Assembly: GCF_001701025.1 (NCBI RefSeq)
Contig: NZ_CP016793.1
Span: 9,052,001-9,116,000 of the forward strand
Source: Lentzea guizhouensis
Lineage (GTDB): Bacteria > Actinomycetota > Actinomycetes > Mycobacteriales > Pseudonocardiaceae
Length of the DNA stretch: 64,000 bases
Reading direction: 5' to 3'
Part shown: positions 34,071 through 42,195 of the stretch, piece after piece
How positions within the stretch are numbered: position 1 is the first letter of the stretch
Layout: each line of letters opens with the position of its first letter
Translations under genes and position numbers: made by a program
Notes under the pieces: generated by a model
Told to the model about the DNA's origin: nothing
Databases searched by the model: none
What the model saw: only the letters and a program-made list of their open reading frames with translations

Positions 34071-36551
34071 TCACTGAAGCACAGCCGCCAGTCGCTTGGC
34101 CTGCACGACCGCCTTGCTCGTTCCCTTGCGCGCGGCCACCTCGGCGAGGCCGGGCACGGTGCCGCCGGGCGTGAGCTGCTGGGCCAGCTCCACCGCCAGC
34201 TCGACCAGGTCGGCGACCCGGTTGTGCGTCCAGAGCTGCGGCAACGCGGCCACGACCACGTCCCACACCGGACGGGCGGCGCGGAGCGGCGGCGTCGCGC
34301 AACGCCGGGACCACGCGGCCCAGCACGGCGTCGCCGCGGTCGAGCAGCGGCCGAGCAACGTGCCCAGCGCCGCGCCGTCGAGTTGCGAGCGCGACGCGAG
34401 GACCAGCAGCGCGTCCACGGCGTAGGCGCGGTTGACCGTCAGCTCGGCGCCGAGGCCGTACGCCAGCGCCAGGGTCAGGCCGGGGCCGACCGGGCCGTCC
34501 GCCTCGGCCAGCAACGGCAGCAGCGGGCCGTCGTCGCCCTTCGAGTCGAGGCGGTGGCGGAGGTGCGGCACCAACCAGGCCGCCACGACGTCGCGGTGCG
34601 CGGGCAGGGCGGCGGGCCAGCACTCGATCATCGGACCCCACTCGTCGTACCCGCGGTAGAGGTCCTCCGGCGCGGGCAGGCCGGGTTCGACGGTCGCGAG
34701 CAGCGCTGAGCACTCCCCCTCGTGGCTGGAGTACCGGCCGACGGTGTAAGTGCGTTCGACAGCGACCACGCTCGGGTCGACGCGGACCTCGAGCCACCGG
34801 CGCAGCTGTTGTCCCGGCCGGCCGGACAGCGAGGCGAACGCGTCCGGGCGCACGTCGCGCGGCAACCGGTGGAAGGCCTGCTTGAGGTCGCGCTGCCACG
34901 GCTCCCAGCCCTCCGCCTCGGCCTTCGCGAGCCGTTCCAGCAGCGTGTCCGCGTCGAGCAGGCCGGACATCCAGGTCGGCGTGGAGACCAGGGCGGGCCG
35001 CGGTGCGTGCTGCAGGCCCTCGGCGATCTCGTGCAACCGCAGCGCGAGCTGCTCGGAGATGCGGCCCGCCCGCGACCGCTTCAGCTGGGTCCGCCACTCC
35101 CGTGCGAACGCCACCGCGAGCCCCAGCGGACCGACCGGCCGCGGCAGGTCGCCCACCACGGAGATGATCTCCATCAGCTCCGTGCGCGGCTCCCGCTTGA
35201 CGTAGTCCCTGTGGTAGATCGGCATGCTGCGCTGTGCGAGCCAAGGTTGCTTGGCGTACACCGGTTGCATCGCCCGTCCCAGAGCGATCCGGTCCTGCCA
35301 GCCGAACCGGACGACCGCCTCGACGATCCGTTCCGCGACCACGGCCTCGACGGGTCCGGCGTTGCGGCCGAACAACCCCAGCAGCTCGCGGGTCAGCTCG
35401 TCCAGCGTGGCGATCGGCTCCGGGAACGGCCGCGGCGCGAAGGCGGCCAGCTCGACGACGTCTTCCGCGACAGTCACACCGCCGAGCCGCGCGGCCAGGT
35501 CCGGTGGCAACTGCTCGGCCAGCGTCACGATCTCGGCACGGGTCGCGGGACTCACCTTCGCCAGGAGCTTCCCGACCAGCTTCACCGCCTGCCCGCGCAG
35601 GTCGTCGGACTCGTGCGCGAACAGCTCCGCGGTGGTCAGCGCGACCTCGTCCGGCCGGTTCCCGTGCTTGCCCAGCCAGGTGAGCTGCGTGCGCACCAGC
35701 TTCTTCTCCGAGCGCGCGAACACCCACCGGCTCGCCTCGCACAGCAGGTCGAAGTCGAGCTTTCCGGCCTCGTCCAACGACTTCAGCTGCTGCTGCGCCA
35801 GCGTGGCGACCGTCGAGCGCGAGTCCGGCAGCATCGCGACGTAGTCCCGCGCGTGCTCGGCCACCTCGTCCGGCGTCACCTGCAGAACCTCGTGCAGCGC
35901 GAGGAAACCCTCCATCTCCCGCGCCGATCCGCCCTGTTGCAACCGCGCGAGCACCCCGTCGAGGAGCACCGGACGAGGAGCCCTGTCGCGCAGGAACAGC
36001 CGCCACTGCCGGACGTTCGCGAAGATCACCCCGGCGCCGACGACCTCCAGCATCCGCGGGACCAGCGCGTCGAACTCCGGCCGCCACCGGGTGTGGCCGC
36101 CGAAGTCCAGGAAGTGCAACAGGAAACCGTCGGTGTCCGGTGGGGTGTCGCCGCAGAACTCCAAAATCACGCGCAGCAGGTCGCGGCGGGTCAGCTCCCG
36201 GGTCGGCATCCGCGCGAGCCGCGCGACCAGGTCCGGCAGCCAGGTCAGCTGCCGGTGCCGCAGCACGTCGAGCACCACCGCCGTGCCGTCGTGCGGGCTC
36301 GTGCGGTGGTGCCAGATGTGGTACCGCACCAACCACGGCGTGAGCGTGGACGCGTTCGGCAGCAGCCCCGCACCGGCCACCGCCAGCGTCTCCCGGTGGG
36401 TCCACCGGCTCTCCGACCGGTGCACCTTCTCGTAGGCCACCAGTTCCGGCGCCGTTTCCTTGCACTGTTGGGGCGTCAGCAGCTTCAGCGCCTCACCGAG
36501 CGCGAGCACCTGGTCCGACTCGATCAGCGAGCGGATCCGTCCGAACGTCAC
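34071..36551 (-). CDS. DUF6493-like helical-repeat protein, partner of SWIM protein
   Basis: 826 aa from the GTG at 36551, preceded by GAGGGG and overlapping the stop of the upstream SWIM gene (GTGA). The sequence is almost wholly alpha-helical, of HEAT-repeat character, with segments such as 'DDLRGQAVKLVGKLLAKVSPATRAEIVTLAEQL'. It matches my memory of DUF6493, an uncharacterised family encoded next to SWIM zinc-finger proteins. No enzymatic motif and no TM segments. Around 34278-34350 ~24 residues become Cys/Trp/Arg-rich ('CSTAATPCWAAWSRRCATPP'). The neighbouring frame gives 'LLDRGDAVLGRVVPALRDAAA', so a compensating indel pair is likely. Confidence 0.8.
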   Translation of the reverse strand: MTFGRIRSLIESDQVLALGEALKLLTPQQCKETAPELVAYEKVHRSESRWTHRETLAVAGAGLLPNASTLTPWLVRYHIWHHRTSPHDGTAVVLDVLRHRQLTWLPDLVARLARMPTRELTRRDLLRVILEFCGDTPPDTDGFLLHFLDFGGHTRWRPEFDALVPRMLEVVGAGVIFANVRQWRLFLRDRAPRPVLLDGVLARLQQGGSAREMEGFLALHEVLQVTPDEVAEHARDYVAMLPDSRSTVATLAQQQLKSLDEAGKLDFDLLCEASRWVFARSEKKLVRTQLTWLGKHGNRPDEVALTTAELFAHESDDLRGQAVKLVGKLLAKVSPATRAEIVTLAEQLPPDLAARLGGVTVAEDVVELAAFAPRPFPEPIATLDELTRELLGLFGRNAGPVEAVVAERIVEAVVRFGWQDRIALGRAMQPVYAKQPWLAQRSMPIYHRDYVKREPRTELMEIISVVGDLPRPVGPLGLAVAFAREWRTQLKRSRAGRISEQLALRLHEIAEGLQHAPRPALVSTPTWMSGLLDADTLLERLAKAEAEGWEPWQRDLKQAFHRLPRDVRPDAFASLSGRPGQQLRRWLEVRVDPSVVAVERTYTVGRYSSHEGECSALLATVEPGLPAPEDLYRGYDEWGPMIECWPAALPAHRDVVAAWLVPHLRHRLDSKGDDGPLLPLLAEADGPVGPGLTLALAYGLGAELTVNRAYAVDALLVLASRSQLDGAALGTLLGRCSTAATPCWAAWSRRCATPPLRAARPVWDVVVAALPQLWTHNRVADLVELAVELAQQLTPGGTVPGLAEVAARKGTSKAVVQAKRLAAVLQ

Positions 36552-37828
36552 GCCTGTCCCCTCACGATGTCCGCCGCCAGCACGTGCTTGCACTTGCCGC
36601 GCCCACCCCGGTACTCCACCCACCACGTGCAGGTGCACGCCTCACCGTCCACCCGGTGGCCGCCGACCAGCGCCGTGGCACCGTCCCAGCTCACCGCGTC
36701 CTGCTCGGCCAGCGCGCGGGCGTTGCGCAGCCTGGGGTTCATCGCCTGCACGTCGGTGCCCTCGTACGGCAGCTCGCGGTGGAAGTACGCGGCCTCCGCG
36801 AGGTCGTAGCCCACCCGTCCGGCCGTTCCCAGCTGTGTCAACGCATCCCGGACCCGCACGACGGTGAGCCCGGACCGCTCGGCCAGGTCGGGCACGTCCA
36901 CCCGCGGCTCGAAGTCCAGCAACGCCCCGACGAGCTCGGCGTCGGTGTCCGCGTCACCCGCCGCCAGCCCGTCGAGCACCGCGCCCTCACCGGACAGCCC
37001 GCGGTTCACCTCCGGCGACAGCACCAGTGTCAGCCGTTGCGCGCCGAGGTCGACCTCCCAGCCGCTCGCGACCGGCTTGCCGTCGGCGGGCGGTCCGTAC
37101 AACCGGACCGCCTTCGCGAAGCGCAGCAACGGCATCAGCACCTCGAGCCGGTTCGGCCCCGCCAGGCACACGGCGTTCGCCGACGCGCTGCCGCTCAACC
37201 GCACCGACCGCCCGGCCGGCACCGCCCACACCGCGGCGCGTCCCTTCGGCACCGTCCTGAGGAACCGCTGCGCGTCCGCCGGCGTGAGCTCGGCCTTCAG
37301 GTCGAACCGCGAGGTCAGCACCTGCGTCTCGGCGAACCCGCGCAACCACCGCGGCGGCAGCGGCACCTTCTTCTCCACCACCGCGCCGTCGAGCGTGCCG
37401 AACTCGACCTGGTCCGGCCCGACGGTCAGGTGCAGCGGATCACCTTTGGTGACACGGGCCAACGCCCTGCGCAACGGCTCGTTGACGTCGACGTTCGTCG
37501 TCCCGCGGTCGTGCACCTCGCCGTCGAGCGCGTCCGACAGCACGTCCAGCCGCGCGTAGACCCCGCAGCAGCCGGAGAAGGACTCGAACCGCAACCGGTC
37601 GCCGTTGCAGGTGACGACCGGGTCACGCAGCCGTTCGGTGGTGGGCTGGAAGTACCGCGTGCCGGCGACCTTCGCGATGGCCAGCAACGCGGTCGCGGCC
37701 TGCTGCGAGTCGCCCAGGAACCCGGTGAAGAAGCGCGGGTTCGGCGCCCGGCCACCGGACGTCTGCAGCCCCAGGGCGCGGCGCGCCTCGTCGAGCCGCG
37801 AGTCGGCGACGTATGCGTACGAGTGCAT
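36548..37828 (-). CDS. SWIM zinc-finger protein
   Basis: 426 aa. The N-terminal ~300 residues are a mixed domain with 'FESFSGCCGVYARLDVL'. A winged-helix-like stretch follows at 310-350 ('DVPDLAERSGLTVVRVRDALTQLGTAGRVGYDLAEAAYFHRELPY'). The C-terminal SWIM finger, Cys-x-Cys ... Cys-x-His, is at about 400-417 ('CTCTWWVEYRGGRGKCKH'). SWIM domains bind nucleic acid or protein. Translationally coupled to the helical-repeat gene behind it, so the two act together. The process is unknown. Confidence 0.88.
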   Translation of the reverse strand: MHSYAYVADSRLDEARRALGLQTSGGRAPNPRFFTGFLGDSQQAATALLAIAKVAGTRYFQPTTERLRDPVVTCNGDRLRFESFSGCCGVYARLDVLSDALDGEVHDRGTTNVDVNEPLRRALARVTKGDPLHLTVGPDQVEFGTLDGAVVEKKVPLPPRWLRGFAETQVLTSRFDLKAELTPADAQRFLRTVPKGRAAVWAVPAGRSVRLSGSASANAVCLAGPNRLEVLMPLLRFAKAVRLYGPPADGKPVASGWEVDLGAQRLTLVLSPEVNRGLSGEGAVLDGLAAGDADTDAELVGALLDFEPRVDVPDLAERSGLTVVRVRDALTQLGTAGRVGYDLAEAAYFHRELPYEGTDVQAMNPRLRNARALAEQDAVSWDGATALVGGHRVDGEACTCTWWVEYRGGRGKCKHVLAADIVRGQA

Positions 37829-37887
37829 CGCGCCACTCTAGGGAACACACGTTCGACCCTGCAGCGAAACGATCAACCTGAGGTGCG

Positions 37888-39201
37888 TCAGACGTACCTC
37901 CGCAGCAGGTCCTCCTCGGTCTCCCGCCGCACGACCAGCCGCGCGGTCCCGTCGTGCACCGCGACGACCGGCGGCCGCCCGACCTGGTTGTAGTTCGACG
38001 CCAACGCGTGGTGGTACGCGCCGGTCGCCGGCACCGCCAGCAGGTCACCGGCGTGCACGTCGGCGGGCAGCACCACGTCCGACGCCAGCACGTCACCGGC
38101 CTCGCAATGCCGTCCCACCACGGTCACGGGCGCCATCCGACCGCCCCGTCCGACCAGCCGCACCGCGTACTTCGCGCCGTACAACGCCGGCCGCGGGTTG
38201 TCGCTCATCCCACCGTCCACAGCGACGAACGTCCTCGTCGTGCCGCGCTTCACCGCGCAGACCCGGTACAACGTCACCCCGGCGTTCGCCACGACCGACC
38301 GCCCCGGCTCGACCAGCACCCGCGGCACCGGCACCCGGTGCACCGCGCACTCGTAGTTCAGCGCCACCCGCACCCGGTGGGCGAACCCGGCCAGGTCGAA
38401 CGACGACTCGCCCGGCAGGTACGGCGCGCAGAACCCGCCACCCAGGTCCAGCTGCTCGATCCGCACACCGCAGCCGGCGATCAGCCCGACCATCCGCCGC
38501 ACGGTCTCCTCGTACGCCGCCACGTGCCGCACCTGGGACCCGATGTGGCAGTGCAGCCCGACGAGCCGCAACGACGGCTGCTCCACCACCCGCAGCACCG
38601 CCTCCAGCGCCGCCCCGGACGCCAGTGAGAACCCGAACTTCTGGTCCTCGACCCCGGTCGCGATCGCCGCGTGCGTGTGGGCGTCCACCCCCGGCGTCAC
38701 CCGGACCACGACCTGCTGCCCGTGCCGGGCGAGGGCTCCGAGCTGCGCGATCTCGTCGAACGAGTCGACCACGATCCGCGACACCCCGTAGGCCAGCGCG
38801 GCTTTGAGGTCCTCGCCGGTCTTCACGTTGCCGTGCATGACGATCCGCGCCGCCGGGAAGTCCGCTGCCCGCGCCAGCGCCAGTTCCCCGGCGCTCGACA
38901 CGTCCAACGACAACCCCTCGGCGGCCATCCACCGGTAGACCTCGGGGCACGGCAACGACTTCCCGGCGAACACGACCTCGGCCTCGGGCAGAGCTTTCAG
39001 GAACTCCCGTGCCCGCGTGCGAACCGTCGTCTCGTCCAGCACCTGGCACGGCGTGCCGAACTGGGCGGCGAGCCGGGACGCCGGCACTCCACCGATGACG
39101 AGGTCCGAGCCGTCGAGACGTGTCCCGTCCGGCCAGAGGCCCTCTTCCAGCACCGGCTCGGTGGAGCATCCGATGCTGGGCAGCAACTCCGCGAGTGTCA
39201 T
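37888..39201 (-). CDS. lysA: Diaminopimelate decarboxylase family protein
   Basis: 437 aa PLP-dependent fold III decarboxylase. The PLP lysine is in 'VVFAGKSLPCPEV' (K80), phosphate loop 'LDLGGGFCAPY', 'GLHCHIGSQV', 'VEPGRSVVANAG' and the active-site Cys region 'GRHCEAGDVL' with the closing Tyr in 'ALASNYNQVGRP'. These residues fit decarboxylation of meso-diaminopimelate to lysine. However, the gene is not beside thrA/hom/argS and the Lys motif ('FAGKSLPC') is slightly unusual, so it may be a second copy or act on a related amino acid. Confidence 0.82.
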   Translation of the reverse strand: MTLAELLPSIGCSTEPVLEEGLWPDGTRLDGSDLVIGGVPASRLAAQFGTPCQVLDETTVRTRAREFLKALPEAEVVFAGKSLPCPEVYRWMAAEGLSLDVSSAGELALARAADFPAARIVMHGNVKTGEDLKAALAYGVSRIVVDSFDEIAQLGALARHGQQVVVRVTPGVDAHTHAAIATGVEDQKFGFSLASGAALEAVLRVVEQPSLRLVGLHCHIGSQVRHVAAYEETVRRMVGLIAGCGVRIEQLDLGGGFCAPYLPGESSFDLAGFAHRVRVALNYECAVHRVPVPRVLVEPGRSVVANAGVTLYRVCAVKRGTTRTFVAVDGGMSDNPRPALYGAKYAVRLVGRGGRMAPVTVVGRHCEAGDVLASDVVLPADVHAGDLLAVPATGAYHHALASNYNQVGRPPVVAVHDGTARLVVRRETEEDLLRRYV

Positions 39202-39228
39202 GCCCCGATTGCACGCCGGTCACCAGCA

Positions 39229-39260
39229 GGTGTCAGGGCCTGCGACGAGACCCTGACACC
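39229..39260. terminator. Hairpin between aldo/keto reductase and lysA-like gene
   Basis: GGTGTCAGGG (39229-39238), 12-nt loop, CCCTGACACC (39251-39260), perfect 10-bp stem, 28 bp before the lysA-like ATG and 92 bp after the reductase stop (both genes on the minus strand). It could end the reductase transcript or act as an attenuator/operator for the lysA-like gene. No T-run. Confidence 0.4.
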
Positions 39261-39351
39261 CGGAGCCCAGGCCTTGACGCGATCCTGACGGGCGCGGTGG
39301 CCCGCACCACAGCCGCGTGATCGAACAGCTCCCCCACCGCAGACGCCGACC

Positions 39352-40384
39352 TCATGCGGCCGCCCGGTCGCCGGACGGACGTCGCCGCAGGGCCGGTTCC
39401 GCCAGCGCGGGCGGCACGTACGACACGTCCAGCGCGCCGAGGTCGGTTCCCGGCGGCACGACCTCGTCGATCCGGTCGAGCACGTCGTCGCCCAGCACGG
39501 TGTCCGCCCCGGCGAGCAGGTCGTCGAGCTGCGCCATCGTCCGCGGCCCGATGATCGCGGAGGTGACCGCCGGATGCGCGACGGCGAACGCCACCGCCAT
39601 GTGCGTCAACGACATCCCCGCCTGCTCCGCCACGGGCAGCAGCCGTTCCACCGCGTCGAGCTTGCGCTCGTCGGTCATGTGCCGCCGCACCCAGTGCATG
39701 CGGGCGGCGTGGCCGTCCGACGGACGGCCCTTGCGGTACCGCCCGGTCAGCAGCCCCATCGCCAGCGGACTCCACACCAGCGTGCCCATCCCGTACCGCG
39801 CGCACACCGGCAGCACCTCGCGTTCGACACCCCGGTTGAGGATCGAGTACGGCGGCTGCTCGGTGCGGAACCGTTCCAGGCCGCGGCGTTCGGACACCCA
39901 GTGCGCCTCGACGATCTCCGGCGCCGGCATGCTGGAGCAGCCGATCGTGCGCACCTTCCCGGCCCTGACGAGATCGGTCAGCGCGGACAACGTCTCCTCG
40001 ACGTCGGTGCGCGGGTCGGGGTGGTGCACCTGGTAGAGGTCGATGTAGTCGGTCTGCAGCCGCCGCAGCGAGTGCTCCACCTCCGCGATGATCCACCGCC
40101 GAGCTGCCGGACCTGTTGAGGCCCTTGCCCATCACGCCGTTCACCTTGGTCGCGAGCACCACGTCGGCACGGCGGCCCCGCAGCGCCTTGCCGACGATCT
40201 CCTCGGTCTCGCCGTAGGAGTACACGTCGGCGGTGTCGACGAAGTTGATCCCGGCGTCCAGCGCGCGGTGGACGATCCGCACGCACTCGTCGTGGTCCGG
40301 GTTGCCCACCTGACCGAACATCATGGTGCCCAGGCAGTACGGGCTGACCTCGATGCCGGTGCGTCCGAGCATGCGCGTCTTCAT
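39352..40384 (-). pseudogene. Aldo/keto reductase, single frameshift
   Basis: Start ATG 40384 with CAGGAGGAA upstream. The N-terminal part is '[21 protein letters not shown]', catalytic Asp and Tyr are in '[15 protein letters not shown]', and Lys is in 'VLATKVNG'. At about 40101 the frame shifts by one: 'NRSGSS' should continue 'RRWIIAEVEHSLRRLQTDYID' in the frame that then runs unbroken to 39352 (His in 'YQVHHPDP', cofactor segment 'AIIGPRTMAQLDDLL'). Restoring a single C near 40101 gives a complete ~344-aa NADPH-dependent reductase. Given the otherwise perfect sequence, a sequencing error is likely. Confidence 0.85.
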
Positions 40385-40441
40385 CAGGTTCCTCCTGGTG
40401 ACAACGGCCTGGTGCCGCGTGCGGGCCCACTCTCGCGGGAG

Positions 40442-40464
40442 TACAGGACACGGTTCGTCCTGTA
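40442..40464. promoter_or_regulatory. Palindromic operator upstream of aldo/keto reductase
   Basis: TACAGGAC-ACGGTTC-GTCCTGTA, perfect 8-7-8 inverted repeat 58-80 bp before the reductase start at 40384. Size and spacing suit a TetR- or MerR-type dimer. No regulator gene is adjacent. Confidence 0.5.
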
Positions 40465-40577
40465 TGTCGCAGGCCTCCTGCACACCGCGCGTGGACACGG
40501 CTCGCAGCGAACGGCAGCTCCCTCGTGCACGACGACACCGCCTGCGAAGCCGAGCTCCAGACCGAGCCCTGAGGGGG

Positions 40578-40967
40578 TCAGTCGAGCCGGCGTCCCGTGC
40601 TGGTGGCGATGTGCTCAGGCAGCTCGTCGTGGCGGTCGCCGGTGTTCGGCGTCCCGGTCGGCTCGAACATCAGGATGGACGCACCGTCGGCCGAGGACGG
40701 CTTGTGCTCGACCCCGCGCGGCACGACGAAGACCGCGCCACGGGGCAGCACGACCGAGCGTTCGCCCGATGCGTCGCGCAACGCGATCCGCAGCTCGCCG
40801 TCGAGGACGAGGAAGAACTCGTCGGTGGTGTCGTGGGCGTGCCAGGCGAACTCGCCCTCGACCTTGGCGATCCGGACGTCGTAGTCGTTGACCTGGGTGA
40901 CGATGCGCGGGTCCCAGGGCCGGTCGATCGCGGCGAGGGCGGTGTGCAGGTTGATCGGTTCGGTCAT
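40578..40967 (-). CDS. Small cupin-domain protein
   Basis: 129 aa from ATG 40967. Single cupin barrel with 'FAWHAHDTTDEFFLVLDGELRIAL' (metal-binding HxH...E) and 'GAVFVVPRGVEHKPSSADGASILMFEP' (second His). Cytoplasmic; such proteins serve as small isomerases, dioxygenases or ligand binders. Divergent from the GlxA-type regulator gene with 53 bp between them, so that regulator may control it. Substrate unknown. Confidence 0.85.
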   Translation of the reverse strand: MTEPINLHTALAAIDRPWDPRIVTQVNDYDVRIAKVEGEFAWHAHDTTDEFFLVLDGELRIALRDASGERSVVLPRGAVFVVPRGVEHKPSSADGASILMFEPTGTPNTGDRHDELPEHIATSTGRRLD

Positions 40968-41020
40968 GGTGTCCAGCCTCGCGCGTGCGGCACACACCGC
41001 GGAAGTGCTAGAAATCGCGC

Positions 41021-41992
41021 ATGACGCGTGGATCCTCGCACCGGGTGGTGATGATCGTCGACGAGGGCTCCAACCCGTTCGAGATGGGCGTGGCCACGGA
41101 GCTGTTCGGGCTGCGGCGGCCGGAGCTGGACCGGCCGTGGTACGAGTTCACGCTGTGCGCGGCGACGCCGTCGGTGCGGATGCACGCCGGGATGTTCGCG
41201 CTGTCCGACGTCGCCCCGCTGGAGGTGGCGGAGACGGCGGACACGCTGATCGTGCCGAACCGGCCGGACCCGGAGGCCTTCGAATCCACCCCGGTGGTGG
41301 AGGCCATCCGCGGAGCGGCGGCGAACGGCAGCCGGCTGATGAGCTTCTGCACCGGTGCCTTCGCCCTGGCCGCCGCCGGTGTGCTCGACGGCCGCCCGGC
41401 GACCACGCACTGGCGGTGGGCGGAGCTGTTCGCGGCCCGCTTCCCGGCCGTGCACCTGCGGCCGGACGTGCTGTACGTCGACGACGGCGACGTGCTGACG
41501 GCCGCCGGCAGTGCCGCCGCGCTGGACCTCGGCCTGCACCTCATCCGCCGCGACCACGGCGCCGAGATCGCGAACGCCGTCAGCCGCCGGCTGGTGTTCG
41601 CCGCACACCGCGACGGCGGGCAGCGCCAGTTCGTCGAACGTCCGGTCGCGACGGTCCCGGACGCCTCACTCGCGCCGGTGCTCGCCTGGGCTCAGGGCAG
41701 GCTGGACACGCCCATCACGGTGGCCGACCTGGCCGACCGCGCGGCGATGAGCCCCGCGACCCTGCACCGCCGGTTCCAGGCCGAGCTGGGCACCACCCCG
41801 CTGGCGTGGCTCACCGACGAGCGCGTGACGCTGGCGTGCCGGTTGATAGAACGCGGCGAGCTGCGGCTGGACCGGGTCGCCGAGGCGAGCGGGCTCGGCA
41901 CGCAGTCGAACCTGCGGGTGCAGCTGCGGCGGCGGACCGGGTTGACGCCCACCGCCTACCGCCGCCGGTTCGGGCCGGGAGCGGCGTCCTAG
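41021..41992 (+). CDS. GlxA-family AraC transcriptional regulator (DJ-1/PfpI + HTH)
   Basis: 323 aa. Residues 5-185 form a DJ-1/PfpI-like domain ('VVMIVDEGSNPFEMGVATELFG', nucleophile-elbow Cys in 'RLMSFCTGAFALAAAGVLDG'), followed by an AraC double HTH (about 215-315, 'ITVADLADRAAMSPATLHRRFQAELGTTPLAWL', 'LDRVAEASGLGTQSNLRVQLRRRTGLTPTAYRRRF'). The stop TAG is followed at once by a 12-bp terminator hairpin. Divergent cupin gene is the likely target. Confidence 0.92.
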   Translation: MTRGSSHRVVMIVDEGSNPFEMGVATELFGLRRPELDRPWYEFTLCAATPSVRMHAGMFALSDVAPLEVAETADTLIVPNRPDPEAFESTPVVEAIRGAAANGSRLMSFCTGAFALAAAGVLDGRPATTHWRWAELFAARFPAVHLRPDVLYVDDGDVLTAAGSAAALDLGLHLIRRDHGAEIANAVSRRLVFAAHRDGGQRQFVERPVATVPDASLAPVLAWAQGRLDTPITVADLADRAAMSPATLHRRFQAELGTTPLAWLTDERVTLACRLIERGELRLDRVAEASGLGTQSNLRVQLRRRTGLTPTAYRRRFGPGAAS

Positions 41993-41995
41993 CAG

Positions 41996-42031
41996 ACCGT
42001 TGCTTCTACCCCGAAGGCCAGAAGCGACGGT
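41996..42031 (+). terminator. Hairpin terminator after GlxA-type regulator
   Basis: ACCGTTGCTTCT (41996-42007) pairs with AGAAGCGACGGT (42020-42031), 12-bp stem with one G-U pair and a 12-nt loop, starting 4 nt after the stop codon. Confidence 0.65.
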
Positions 42032-42036
42032 GCTAG

Positions 42037-42195
42037 TGCGTGTCCCGTGAGTCTCGTCCGCGATAGTCGCGGCCGAGGGCCCCGGAGGCGGCACCGCCGC
42101 AACACCCGAATACGCCCGGTATGAGGGCGCTGCGGCGGCACCGCCTCCGGGACTCTCGACCGTGACTCTCATCGAACGGACTCACGGGACACGCC
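42037..42195. mobile_element. MITE-like element, 159 bp, CTAG target duplication
   Basis: Non-coding, nearly self-complementary element flanked by CTAG on both sides (42033-42036 and 42196-42199). The ends GCGTGTCCCGTGAGTC (42038-42053) and GACTCACGGGACACGC (42179-42194) are exact inverted repeats. A second inner pair, GGAGGCGGCACCGCCGCA against TGCGGCGGCACCGCCTCC, surrounds the centre, so the whole can fold into one long hairpin. CTAG duplications are made by IS5-type transposases, so it probably moved in trans. The right CTAG supplies the stop codon of the amidohydrolase gene. Confidence 0.8.

Noticed and set aside
34003..36465. 820-codon minus-strand frame overlapping the DUF6493-like gene
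   Set aside because: Shadow frame (Gly/Arg/Ala-rich). The real frame has helical-repeat composition and a ribosome binding site. Only ~24 codons of this frame look family-like, explained by a local indel pair.
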